Part shown: in pieces, positions 1 to 11,486 of the stretch
How the letters are laid out: the number at the start of each line of letters is the position of its first letter
Position numbering within the stretch: the stretch's first letter is position 1
The notes under the pieces: generated by a model
The model's database searches: none
What the model was told of the DNA's origin: nothing
Seen by the model: only the letters and a program-made list of their open reading frames with translations
Assembly (NCBI GenBank): GCA_037447605.1
Contig: CM074811.1
Coordinates: 495,763-557,271 of the forward strand
Origin: Zygnema circumcarinatum
Taxonomy: Eukaryota; Streptophyta; Zygnematophyceae; Zygnematales; Zygnemataceae
DNA length: 61,509 bases
Reading direction: 5' to 3'
Translations under genes and position numbers: made by a program

Positions 1-100
1 GATGTTTGATTGAACTCACGATGGCAAGGCCATCAAATGTACATGGACAAAATGATCATGGGAAACCACGAGGAACCGATTGCAAAGGACTTGACAGACA
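1..100 (-). mobile_element. 3' end of a truncated non-LTR retroelement
   Basis: The first ~90 bases are, as the reverse complement, closely similar to 49908-50005, the 3' end of the retroelement in the middle of the window. Both share the block reading (minus strand at 49.9 kb) GGCGAGGCCATCAAATTTAC, followed by a GGAACCACGA block. Here the element is inverted relative to that copy and only its 3' tail is inside the window, so it is either 5' truncated or a relic. The shared short ORF beginning MNSRW in both copies is a by-product of this homology. Confidence 0.6.
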
Positions 101-663
101 GAGTACATGTATGTATGTATGTATGTATGTATGTATGCATGATAAGGCACCGTCGAGGGTGTGAGCCCTCAGCTGTCAAGTGTAGGCAACGTGTGAACGG
201 GGACAATTCGACAACGACGGCGTCCGACCGCATGGGAATGGAGGGCGGATAAAAGTCGGCGACCAATGAGAGTTCGACACGACTATTCACGTGGGCGAAT
301 GGGAGGTCGTCAGCTAAGCACCTTTGTCGCGGAGTGGTCGCATTGGACGGTGCGCTACAACGGCACGCCACGTGGCAACGTTAGGACGAAGGTGAGACGG
401 CGACGTCGTTATAGTGTGAACGCGCTTTCGCGTGATCGTGATTGGAAGCAAACGAAAGCGTGGATTTGAAGTCAAGGCGTTCACACGTGTTAAGTTTGGG
501 ACACGTGTGAACAGGTCTCCCTTTTATCCCTCTAAGGGATAAACTAAACCTTTAACAAGACTCACCTTACTTTTCATTTTAAGGGATGAGGTAATGCACA
601 TGCAAAGCCACTTCACAGTCAGATCAATGCCACATCCTCCCACTTCACATACCGTAAAGAGCA
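101..663. other. Intergenic, upstream of PYRD
   Basis: No gene recognised. It holds an (ATGT)n microsatellite at about 105-138 and then GC-rich, CG-containing sequence. From about 520 it becomes AT-richer towards the TATA-like element just before the PYRD start. Confidence 0.5.
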
Positions 664-671
664 TATATATA
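664..671 (+). promoter_or_regulatory. TATA box candidate for PYRD
   Basis: TATATATA lies 36-43 bases upstream of the ATG at 707. If used, transcription would start almost at the ATG, giving a very short leader. The assignment rests on sequence and position only. Confidence 0.4.
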
Positions 672-706
672 GGAGTGAAGGAAACATAGTAGCTCGCATT
701 TTTCCA

Positions 707-2851
707 ATGGCGCTCTCTCTCCTCTCTCCCTCTCCCTCTAACTCTCTCGCTCCTTCTCTCTCCTGCTCCGGAGCTTCCCCCTTCCCCTTCCCTTCGCCTA
801 CAACCTCCGCATCTTCTCCCTCCTCTCTCCTTCTCCCTCGTCCCCATTCTCTCCCCCCCTGCTCTGCTGTACTTGCATACCCGAACACCCTAAAATCCCT
901 GCAATACCTAAACACCCCAAAAGCCTATTTTCCTCTAAGCTTTCTGAATGGGCTCAAATCCCTTAAGAACCTAAATTCTTTGAACCCAAAATCCCCTTTA
1001 ACGCAAATTGATGACCCCCCTCCTCGGTTGGGGACTGTTTGCTCTGCTTCCTCTGTCGGAGTCCTCCCCTTTCTCTCCTCCGCTGGGAGCAGTCTCCCGC
1101 AGGGAGCGACGGAGGAGGATGCAATTTATATGCGGAGGGCGGTGGAACTTTCAAGGAAGGCGCTGGGAAGAACGTCTCCCAACCCTATGGTTGGGTGTGT
1201 CATTGTGAAGGACGGAGAGGTGGTGGGAGAGGGATTTCATCCCAAAGCAGGAGAGCCACACGCTGAGGTGCGCTCCCTCTCTTTCTTGCCAGCTCTCTCA
1301 CACTCTCCCTCCTAGTCTCTCCATCTCTCTCCGCTTGTCTCTCCCTTCTGTCCCCTTCACCTTCCTCCGCCCGCTTCCCCCCGCCTCTCCCCCTTAATGC
1401 ACCTCCTCCCCTCTCCTCCCACTTCCCCCTCCTCTTTCCTTTCCCCTCTTCCTCTCTTCCTCCTTCCCTTCACTCTCTCTCACTTTTGCTTAGCCACCAC
1501 TTTCCCTCTCTCTCTCCCTCTGGCTCTCTCTCGTTTCTACTCTCTCTCTCCTCGCTCTAACCTTCTCCCTGTTTCCCCCCTCTTCTTTCTCTCTCTCTCT
1601 CTCCCCGCTCTTTCTCTCTCTCTCCCCCCTCTCTCCCTCTCTCTCTCTCTCTCCCTCTCAGGTGTTCGCGCTGCGGGAAGCGGGCCACGCTGCTGCGGGG
1701 GCAACAGCCTATGTGAGTCTTGAGCCGTGCAACCACTTCGGCCGCACTCCTCCCTGCAGTCAGGCGCTGGTGAAGGCGAAGGTCAAGAAGGTGGTGGTCG
1801 GGACTATGGACCCCAACCCTAAGGTGGCGGGGAAGGGCATAGAGACTCTGCGGAAGGCGGGAATCGAGGTAGTCGTGGGAGTGGAGGAGCAGCTCTGCCG
1901 AGTGAATGTGGAGGCTTTTGTGTGCCGCATGCTCGAGAAGAGGCCCCTTGCGGCTGTTAGGTGAGAGAAAAAAAACCCCTAAAAACTCAAAAGCTTTAAA
2001 AAGTTTTGAAGTTTACTACCTTCCTTAGAAAAAAAGGTAAAAAAACGCAAATAGAAACTCAAAATTTCTATAAAGTACGAAACCCGGAACACCTTAAGAA
2101 ATAAGTCGAGTAGAAAGGGGTTATTTCTAACTTTTAAAAGCTGGTAATTGTAACAAATTGGGTATGGGAATGCTTACTGGTTCGCGTGATGGGTTTCAGG
2201 TATTCGATGTCTCTTGATGGGAAAGCTCTCGCAGGCATCGGCGAAAGTGGGAATGTGGAGGGAAGCTATTACAGCAAACTGCTGTCTGAGTATGACGCAG
2301 TTGTGATCACTGATCAAGCCCTTACTTCAAACCCTTCAGTTTATTCATCGGAAGCAGGAGCGAAGCAGCCGCTCAGAGTTGTACTTGCTTGGAGTTTGGA
2401 CTTGCCTAAGGATGCCTCCATTTTCGATACCTCCGTAGCCCCAACACTTGTCATCAGCGATGAAAAAGCACTTTCGAAGGATGTGGAGAGGTCAAGCAGA
2501 GAGGGAGGAGATGCTGCAGAGACTTGGCTGAGGGGGAAGGGGGTGGATATAGTGATAGTGGATGAGATTGACTTAGACAATGTGCTGGATATGTGCTATC
2601 AAAGGGATGCAAGCTCCCTTTTGTGGGATGCCCAAGGGCCTCTAACAGCGAGTGGTGAAAGTTTTCTGGGAAAGAAGACGGTTGATGATGGGGTTGTTGA
2701 TAAAGTCATCGCCACCATTTTGCCTGTGTTTGTTGGAGGGGAGGAAGGAGGGTTCCGGTTTGAGTTAGATGGAGGATCGGTGCGTTTGGATAAAGTAAGC
2801 ACATACATGTCAGGGGAGGATGTGGTGGTTCAAGGCTATCTAAAGAAGTAG
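707..2851 (+). CDS. PYRD: Riboflavin-specific deaminase PYRD (RibD-like), plastid; 3 exons
   Basis: Exons 707-1267, 1662-1960 and 2200-2851 join in phase to 503 residues. The N-terminus (about 1-60, Ser/Pro-rich, few acidic residues) looks like a plastid transit peptide. The deaminase domain starts near residue 134. Zinc ligands are visible: His185 in HAE, with Glu187 as proton shuttle, then Cys210 and Cys219 in [12 protein letters not shown]. This half converts diaminohydroxyphosphoribosylaminopyrimidine to the 5-amino-uracil product, step 2 of riboflavin synthesis. The C-terminal half starts [13 protein letters not shown] and keeps the RibD fold pattern ([20 protein letters not shown]) but lacks the usual reductase consensus. 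This is the known state of plant PYRD, whose reduction step is done by PYRR. Intron 1 is almost pure pyrimidine. The start is the first ATG after a TATA-like element. Confidence 0.93.
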
Positions 2852-4617
2852 AGTCTATGAGGAAGTTGAAGGGTCGGTTCATCCTCGGAGACAGTGGCAG
2901 AGGCTGGGCATATAGTGCTAACTGTACAGATGCAACCAATTTTGAGCTTTTGCCTATTTATCTGCTCGTTTGAGGAGATTTAAGTGCACAGTTACTTTCA
3001 TCTTTTTTGAAGGGTTAGTGGTTCAATGTAGGTTTTTTTGGGTTCAAGAAGACTTTCTTTGTAGAAGAAGTTTTTGTAAGTCAAATTTTGGCCTCTTCGT
3101 TTTCAAGAGTCTTCCTTTGGGCTTGTGCGTGAAACTGCGTGCTCTTTCTACTCCCCTTCTCGAGCAAACCGAATTTAAAGTAATGAATAGTGTGAGATTG
3201 AGATTTGAGCGGTTTGAGATTGTCTATGAAGTTATCTCGAAGCTGATTATCTAACAGATCAATCGCATGATGAGACATGGCATTGCTCAAGAGAATCAGA
3301 GAAGAGAAGAGAAGAGAGAACAAGAGAGGAGAAGAGAAGAGAGACGAAGAGAGGAGAAGTTTTGACGAGCTTGAGACCATATCTTGTTATCAGTATATGG
3401 ATAGGATTACTTTCATTGTGAGCATGACACTTCTTTACCCACATCTCTCGATAAGTTACGAGAACACATTTTGTAGATTCACCTCCTGACGAGAGAGGTT
3501 GTGCAAAGGATGTGAAATGAGCTTGCATAAAGTCAATCTGTGGCAGTTCCCCAACTTGATTTCTGTTTTAAGATTAGGAGAAAGGAAGGAAACGAAGGAG
3601 GGGATTAAGAAAGGAGGGGAACACAGTACAGTAAGCACAAATAGAGTATCAAAAGACTGAGATTTCAAAACCTTCCACATGAAATGAGCAATGAGAAGGG
3701 CAATTTTGTCAGTTCGTATTCATTGCAGCTTTGCAAGTCAACCTTGAACGAGCGAACCTTTCACAGGCCCTTCCAGTTTCCTTTCCAGCTACTTGGTTCC
3801 ATGATTTCTTGAATGGACTTGGAAAAGACGGACCTGGCGAGGTCTGGGTTCTAATATCTGCTCATTCTCTTCTTGATAGAGAGCTATTCTGAAAGCGTTT
3901 CTTTCTTCTCTGTAGAAATTTTGTGTTTCATGACTGAGCGACATAGAACGAACAGCCGTCTGCTCCATTTGCGACTGGTATTGACTTAGCAATTTAAAAC
4001 GTTCTCTGATTTCATTTCACAAGAGAAAACTTACTATATATTTCTATAATATAGACCAGAACTAGTACTAGACTGTCGCATCGCCAGTCTCTGGTTGAGC
4101 ATGAAACTATTCATGAAGGGGGTCTGCTGAAGGCCGTACGGACTTTTAGGGTTTCGTAGGCGACCGCATACCGTACTCAGATTTCAAGACGATATTCACT
4201 ACAAAAGGTGAGTCAGGTAAAACTGTTGATTAACTACCATGTATGCAGATATGGCTGGCTGCGAAAAGAGCTTAAAGAGCAAGAGTATTACATGAATGAT
4301 GCAACAGTGAGAAAAAAAACTCGAAACTTCAGAAAAGGGAAGCAAAAAAAACGGAGGTTGTGAAATTTGGAAGCTGAGACCGATGCCGAAAGTGATGCAA
4401 ATATGTAAGGGAGCTGTATGTGACGCAGAGAGAGCTGTTAGCTGGAAGCGAACGACAAGAGAAGGAATATTCTCCTTGAAAATTGAGCCTATAAGTCATC
4501 CTTATCCTTATTCCAGGAAGCGCTGCTATACGCCTCATTAGTCTTCCGTCTTGCTGAAAAAATCCAACAGCTGATCACAGGAAAATCTTACCATCGTTTG
4601 CAAAGAATCAGGAAACG
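2852..4617. other. Intergenic between PYRD and the CMC1-like gene
   Basis: Probably PYRD 3' UTR followed by spacer. It contains a purine microsatellite built from GAGAA/GAAGA units at about 3293-3360. No conserved coding segment was recognised on either strand. A CCGTACGG-type motif occurs near 4135. Confidence 0.45.
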
Positions 4618-5134
4618 ATGAATTCGAGTGCACGACACGAAGTCCGCACACAAAAGAAGGTTGAAGAAGGTGCGTTTATTCTGTTATTTATCACCTGCCT
4701 CCCCTTTCCTTGCCCTGTAGATGTAAGCGGAGTGGAGCTGAATATGGCTTTTGGAGTTACGGTTTGTGTATGCATACGCAGTCTTTGGAGTTCTGTGTCT
4801 GGATGGAAAAAAAATGACATTTGGATATTCATTTTCTACTAATAACGAAGTATACCATCATCCTTATTGTTTGGCTGTGTGGGTTTGAATGGCGTTGTGA
4901 AGAAAGCGAGTCACATTCTGTTTTTGGTCCCAAAACTCCCTAAGAATGCCTATCTGAAGGTCAAAGATGCAGCTGTCAGTTACATTTTATTTGCACGTGT
5001 GCTTGACGGAGAAGGCAATGTTCCCTATTGTTGAGAGTGAAAGGTGAAACGTTCTTTCCTGCAATGGTCCATTGGATGTTGGCTGCTTTTCTGGATCATT
5101 CGATGGTAAATTCTATTAATTGATGAACGTTTTG

Positions 5135-5205
<71 letters not shown>

Positions 5206-5661
5206 ATCTCTCTATCTCTCTCGAATTTGGCAGCATTAAGGAGCAAAATGAAGGCGGCAGCTCTGCAGAAGTGCAAGCCAACTTTGGCTGCCTTTGCTGA
5301 ATGCGCAAGTGGGCGCCTTCTTTCTGTTGTTTGGGCGTGCCGGCAGGAAGCCAAAGCCATGAACGAGTGCTTGAAGCAATAGTAAGGAACAAGCATTCCT
5401 GTACAACTGCAGAGGGCGAGAGAGAGAAGGAGAGACAGAGGGAGGGGAAGGAGGGGAGGAGAGAAGGGGGTGGGGTGGGGTGGATGGCATCGTCTTGTTT
5501 TCTTCCTATAGTCTCGATTAGTGTTTTCTGACTCGGTATATTGTGGGCCTTTCTTTCTATTGTCGATTTGCAGCACCACTGATGAAGTCTTGGAGCAGTT
5601 CAAAAGGGAGTATCTGGAGGCACAGGAGCAGAAAAAGCAGGCCATTCCGGTGGAGTCATAG
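4618..5661 (+). CDS. CMC1: COX assembly mitochondrial protein CMC1-like (twin Cx9C); 3 exons
   Basis: Exons 4618-4669, 5234-5381 and 5574-5661 join in phase to 95 residues. The twin Cx9C motif is exact: CKPTLAAFAEC, then CRQEAKAMNEC, separated by ASGRLLSVVWA. Pfam Cmc1 proteins are small intermembrane-space proteins held by two disulfides (MIA40 import) that act in cytochrome c oxidase assembly and copper delivery. The length and the segment between the two motifs (SGxxxSVVWxCR) fit the plant CMC1 group better than CMC2. The N-terminal exon codes for only 17 residues and was chosen because g|ca restores the frame as EEALRSK. The C-terminus after the second CHCH helix is charged. Intron 1 carries a long (CT)n tract and intron 2 is purine-rich. 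Confidence 0.85.
5138..5222. repeat. (CT)n microsatellite in CMC1 intron 1
   Basis: About 85 bases of CT dinucleotides with a few TTT/CTAT interruptions end just before the acceptor of CMC1 exon 2, where they also serve as the polypyrimidine tract. Length polymorphism is likely. Confidence 0.9.
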
Positions 5662-6713
5662 CAGGGTTCTAGTTTGTTGTAAAAAACTGCTCACTGCTTT
5701 TGGGTCGAAGGTTGCGATAGATTAAAGGTGACAGGAAACTCTTTCTTTTCTCGAATTCGTTCTCGCTTTTCATTTCTCTCCAATCAAGGGCATCAAGTGA
5801 TGACTCTTCAATATTTTATTCTAAACAAGGTCTCATTTTGTCTTTTTGAAACTCAGACAGCATGTCTTACAAGTAAAAACCAATTTGGCCATAGATCAGA
5901 TGTGTTACTTTTGAGCTTGCTTTGATTGCTGAAGAGAGAGCTGAGATGTATACTGCCCTGCAACTTCACCCCCAGCAAAAGTCTCACAAGAATGGCAAGA
6001 AAAAGTCTGCAGAAATTGCAATGTGAGAGCTTTGGCTCGATGTGAAGTCACTCGAGTTCAATGTCCATGAAAATGTTTTAAGCATATGAGAAGAACTGCA
6101 TGCTTATAATAAACAGTGCAGATGCCTCCCCACATTTAAGATTCAACGGCTCGGATGCCTCCAGAGCAGGTGCATTTTTAACGGCTCAGATTATCTCCAT
6201 CGAGAGTGCACGATTCAACGGCTCCGATGCCTTCAAAACTGGTGCATTTTCGACGGCTTGGATGTTCTCCATACTTTTCACTCGTGGTTTCTTTTTCCGA
6301 CAACGCGGGTCACTCCCCTCTCCAACTCAGCACACTCTCCCTCTCCCTCTCCCCGAGTCACTGGCACTTCCCTCGCTCGGCCTCCCTCTGACCCCCTCTC
6401 CCTCTCGCGCTCTCTCTCCCTCTCCACTTCTCTCTCACTCTAAACCCTGCACCCCGTTGCATTTCCATAACCCGCAAAATTCAAATTCAAATTCAAATTC
6501 TGATTCTGATTCAAATTCTCCTGTTCTTATCCAATCATTAATCCTAGTTTGTACGCAAGCATAAATTCAAATCCCTTATCCCTTAAAAATGAAGTTAAAC
6601 CTTTCAACCGTAACTACATTAAGTCCACCACAACCCTAACAAGCTAACAAATCCCTTCCTCTCCCCCTTCTGCCCCCCCTCTCTCTCTCTCTCTCCTGCC
6701 TCCTTCCGCAACC
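5662..6713. other. Intergenic, CMC1 to TsaD-like gene
   Basis: Presumed 3' UTR then promoter/5' UTR. It contains a two-fold imperfect tandem repeat of about 75 bp (6131-6270) with AACGGCTCGGAT-like cores, a (TTCAAA)n stretch at 6478-6520, and a CT-rich leader running up to the ATG at 6714. No gene was recognised. Confidence 0.5.
6131..6270. repeat. Imperfect ~75-bp tandem repeat
   Basis: Two units share TTCAACGGCTC(G/C)GATGCCT, GGTGCATTTT, ACGGCT(C/T)(A/G)GAT and CTCC in the same order. It lies in the probable promoter region of the downstream gene. Confidence 0.7.
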
Positions 6714-9530
6714 ATGGCTCTCCGCTACTGCTCAGCGGCCCCTGGGAGGATCTGCCTCACCTTCTGCAGCGCCGCATGGCATCCAAAAGCACACATCCGC
6801 ACTCCCATGCCATGTGCCTTCAATCCAGACAAAGCCAATCTGCTAACATTGGCAATTTCTCATATTTCTCAAATTACACAAGGGAAGCATCTTCCGCAAG
6901 TTGTTAAAGCTCAGAAATTTCAGAAAAAACGGCTTAAAGTAGAAAAGATGCGGGGAATGTGCAGCTGCGCGCTCCATTCTGAAAGCGACGGAGGAAGGAA
7001 GGAATTAGGGTTAGAGTTGGGAGTTATCCTGGGAATAGAGACAAGCTGCGATGATACGGGCGCAGCGGTGGTGAGTGTCTCCGCGGTGGTTAGCTGTGGG
7101 AGGAGGGTGCGGGAAGGGACGGGAAGGACAGGGAGAACGGGAGAGCCAGAGGGGGAAAGAGAGAGAGAGATTGAAGTCAACCTGAATGAAAATACAATAT
7201 CATGTCGCTCCAGCTGTTCAAATTTGTTAATGTATACGCGCAAGTAGAAGAGGGAGAGGGAGAGGAAACGGGAGGAGAGCAAACGGGCGAAAGTGAAAAC
7301 TGGTGATTTGAGCGAGCAGGAAGGCAGCGCAGTGTCAAGCAGTGTTGTTTGTCGTAGGAGGTCAATTTCTTAAAGTAAGTGCATGCAAATATTAACACAA
7401 AGCTGCAGTATGAGTGTCAGCCGATAATCCTTGAAATGACACATGCGATATGGTTTGATTAGCAGCAAACGAACATACTCTCGGCTTAATTATGTTGTGC
7501 TCCGCTTCTTGTGGATAGGTGACCACTGGAGGTCACATTCTCGGAGAAGCGTTGGCTTCTCAGGTGAGGCTCTGGCTAGCTTTCTTATCTTGATCAATAA
7601 CACCATCATTTAAATCATCGCCTTCATCATCGTAGTCACTGTTGTCAACTTCATCATCAGGATCATGATCATCAACATCATCATCATCGTCATCGTCATC
7701 TTCATCCCGTCAATAATAACCCCTTCATGCTCAACGTCAGAATTACAACTCGATGTCGTAAGTGAGGATGTAGATTGAGAAGGCTTGCACATGTCTTATT
7801 CTCTCTCTCCACCTCTCCCTCTCTCTCGCCTTATCTCTGACTCAGCTTTCGTAAATGTCTTGTCCATGCTTCTTGGAGGAGAGGAGCAGCCGTACCCTTC
7901 CTTTTCATGTCTTGATAAAGACTGCCAATGGCTGTGTGATGCAGGGAGAGCTACACGCTCAATGGGGCGGCATCGTGCCAACCTTAGCACAGGAAGAGCA
8001 TGCGAAAGCAATTCATACGGTTGGTATTCTGATCCAACCACGTTTAAAGTTCAACTTGGAGATATATATAGTTTGTAAGGTAGTGATGATCAGTGAGTGT
8101 TACATGTTGTATGCATTTCGCAGGTAGTAGCAAATGCGTTAGAGCAAGCGGGTATCACCGAGAAGGATCTTTCAGCAGTGGCTGTTACAATTGGACCTGG
8201 ACTTAGTCCCTGTTTGCGAGGTGGGAGTCAGCTCCAAGGCCCGTTCCGTTCCGTTACTGTAATCAGTTCAGTTGTGCAGCTCGGTGTCCCTGTTCAGTCT
8301 TTACGCTGTTTTCGCTGCTGTCCTTGTTGTTAGTTGCCTCGAAGGACCTCAAGGACGAGGCGCAGGGAGAGGGCGAAAGAGAGGCATAGAGAGAGAGAGT
8401 GGGAGAGAGGGAGGGAGTTTAAAAACCATAGATCTGATTAGTTTTCATTTTCGGCTGTTGTCGAACTCCAGTCGGTGTGCAAAAGGCGCGAGCAATAGCA
8501 AAAAAGGAACAGATTCCGATAATTGGGGTGCATCACATGGAAGCTCATGCACTAGTAGCCAGGTGAGAAGCCGCGCCTTATTGTTCTACATAAATATCAT
8601 ATCTTGTAGGATATTTAAACTTTTATTTCTATGTCACAATGCGAGTTGCACATTAAAGGATATATGTAGTTATCTAACTAGAAACATGGAATAGAACAGT
8701 CTGTTACTGCTATGGCCGGTTTTACCTTCTCTTTTCTCCCCTCCCCCTCCCCACCTCCCTCCCTCCCTCATCTCTCTCTCTCTCTCCCCCTCTGCCCCTT
8801 TTCCGTGACTTGTCGAACAGGCAGGCAGAGCAGGCAGTGACATTCCCGTTCCTCACACTCCTCATTTCAGGTGCTCTTATTTCAGAAAAATCCGTTGCGC
8901 TCCTTTTTAACTTGTAATTTCGCACGTAACCGCAAAAAATGTGCAATATAAGCATTGGCTATCTTCAAAACCCTATTTATTCTCGGAATTGGTTGAAGAT
9001 CGTCCCTCCTCCTCCCCCCTCCCACACTCTCTCGCTCTCGCGTTCTCTCTCTCATCGGACTGCGACTGCGATTTCAGGTGGCCACAACCTTCTGCTTTTG
9101 GCTCACGGGGTTGGCCGCTATACCCAGCTCGGCTCCACACTGGATGACGCATTAGGGGAGGTGAGAACAGAAAAGACAAAAAGAGGGTCGGGGGAGGGGG
9201 GAGGGGGAGAGGGGGAGAGCAAAAGGAGGGAAGAGAAAACTCAACTTATCTGCTCTTCCTTCCCAGCTATCAAACTTGACTCACCAGAATTAAGAAATCG
9301 AAATACTGCATGGACATGAATTCCTCTTTCCTTTCGTCCCTGTTTCTTCTCTCTCTCGCTCTCTCTCTCCCCCCGTTTTTTGTGGGTATGATATTGACAG
9401 GCGTATGATAAGACAGCTCGCTTGTTGGGTTTGGACTTATCAAGAGGAGGAGGCCCTTCTTTGGAAGCGATTGCAAGAGAAGGTGACTCTCAACGGTTCA
9501 AATTTTCGGTAGAGCCCTCCAAACTCATCG

Positions 9531-9561
<31 letters not shown>

Positions 9562-11486
9562 AGAACTTCGATTCCGTTTCTCTTCAGTTGCGTACTGGCA
9601 TCGAACGGTCGGCAAGAAGGAACCTGATCCTCAGAACAGAACGGAAACAGAGATAGAAACAGAGATAAAAGCCGATAGACAAGGGGCATTTGGATTGATG
9701 ATTCGAATACATGGAAAATTACTGACTGACTTCCTACTCACTTTAGCTAATGACTGACTACGAGTAACGTTAGCGCAGGTTCCTATGCGGAGTGCCAAAA
9801 ACTGTGAATTTTCTTACGCGGGGCTCAAGTCTTCCGTCCGGTTGGCAATAGAGAGAGAACTTCCGTAAGTTTCCCTCTGACTTTTGTACCAACTATGTGT
9901 GAGGGAGTGAGGGAGTGATACGAGTTGCGTTTTATTCTCCACTCAATATGCTCAAAGTGAGAGCGGGAAATGAACCAACCTTCTTTCTTTTGAATGAGTG
10001 TGAGAGAGAGAGGATATATGAGTGAGTGAGAGAGCTGAAATTTGCAGATGTGCAGAAAAGGAGCCCATTGGAAATGCATCTCCTGAGGACCGGCAGACGA
10101 GGGCAGACATAGCCGCATCATTCCAGGTAAGAAGTGGCGAAATTTCACTTTCCCGGGAGCTTTTTTTATTCACAATTTTGAGCCCCATTTCGTGAGGAAT
10201 GTATACCCAATTATACACTAATCAATTCAATTCCTTTTATTTAACTTCTGTCCTATATACTGGGGGGGCTTCAGAGAGTGGCTGTGCAGCACTTGGAAGA
10301 TCGGACGAAGAGAGCAGTGGAATGGGCGATCGAGATGGAGCCACGTGTCAGCTGTCTGGTGAGCAGATGGGGCTATTTCCTTTGAACGAAAGAAGATGGG
10401 CCTCTTCCCATATTTGAATTTCTTTCTCCCCTCAACTGCTCCCCACACCCTCCTTCCCCCCCTTCCCCTTTTTTTTTCCTTTTTTGTCTTTCTAATCATT
10501 AAAACATCTAATCCAGCACAATTTTCAGGTGGTTGCCGGAGGAGTAGCATCGAATACTTACATCCGCTCTCGCCTCGACGAAGTCGCAAAGGAAGCAAAA
10601 GTGCAGCTCGTCTGCCCTCCTCCCAGACTGTGCACAGATAACGGTGAGAGTTTCGTGGTTTCAAAAGTTGGGCTTTTCACCCTTTCACCGATTTGAAGAT
10701 GTCTTTGCTTTCTTGGCCTCTTGGGTGTTTGAGCCTTTGACGATTCCGAAGGGGAGCTACAAAGTGCACGCATGCACGGACCCTCTCCCTCTCCCTCTCA
10801 CCCTCCCTCGCCCTCTCTCTCCCTCTCCATCCCTCTCCCTCTCCCTCCCCCTCTCCCTCCCCCTCTCCCTCCCTCTCCATCCCTCTCCCCCTCACCAATA
10901 TACATGGGTCAATAGGACGAGTGGACTTGGCACCAGGCCCATGCATAGGAGGGATCCATGTAAGGCTTTACAGAGGCTCAAGATGGGCCTATGTAAGGGT
11001 ATTAACTTTATTGAGGGTGGGGTTTCTTCTTTAGGAGTCATGGTGGCCTGGGCGGGCGCGGAACGCTTCAAGCTCGGACTATGGGAAAGTCCGCCTTCAT
11101 TGGATGAGCCAGACGACGCATGGGTATGTATGTGCAGCTCAGCCAGTTTCAGTTAAACGGATTTCCGTTCTCTCAAACAGCTGAAAGCTAGTTCTGCTGC
11201 TGTTGTTGTCTATGAAGACGGTCCTTTGTAGCAGTTTCAGAACTAAACAAGTGCTGTTGTTTAACAAGAGGGAAGTCGCTATATAAACACGGGAAGTGGT
11301 GCCAGGTCCTGTGGACCTTTCAGTTTAACGGAAAGGCTGTCTCCATGTTGATTTTTGCAGGTGGATGTGCGTCCGAGGTGGCCCCTAGGGGAGAGGTTGA
11401 ATGGCCCCTCCGAGGCCGTTAAGTCCTCCAAGAAACGGAACGTCTTCCCCTCTCTCACCTCTCTCTCAAGCTCCGATCGGAGCTGA
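6714..11486 (+). CDS. GCP1: Organellar tRNA N6-adenosine threonylcarbamoyltransferase (TsaD/Qri7/GCP1); 14 exons
   Basis: Exons: 6714-7070, 7519-7563, 7945-8019, 8124-8220, 8472-8562, 8821-8870, 9078-9160, 9401-9508, 9779-9864, 10048-10126, 10275-10358, 10529-10643, 11035-11123, 11361-11486. They join in phase to 494 residues. The enzyme transfers threonylcarbamoyl to A37 of ANN-decoding tRNAs. Visible landmarks are [13 protein letters not shown] at about 106, the metal-binding HMEAH (His213, His217), ISGGHNLL, the DDALGEAYDKTA loop and CTDNGVMVAW with the third ligand Asp422. The ~100-residue basic extension before the conserved core suggests mitochondrial and/or plastid import, as for plant GCP1 and yeast Qri7. 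Introns carry (ATC)n tracts (7610-7722, 9527-9560) and CT-rich acceptors. The C-terminal Ser/Lys tail is lineage-variable. Confidence 0.93.
7610..7722. repeat. (ATC)n-type microsatellite in GCP1 intron 2
   Basis: An imperfect TCA/TCG trinucleotide run within the intron before exon 3. A second, purer (ATC)n run is in the intron after exon 8, at about 9527-9560. Confidence 0.8.

Noticed and set aside
5025-5645. 206-residue minus-strand frame across the CMC1 gene
   Set aside because: Its Glu-Arg repeat comes from the (CT)n microsatellite, and it lies antisense to well-supported CMC1 exons.
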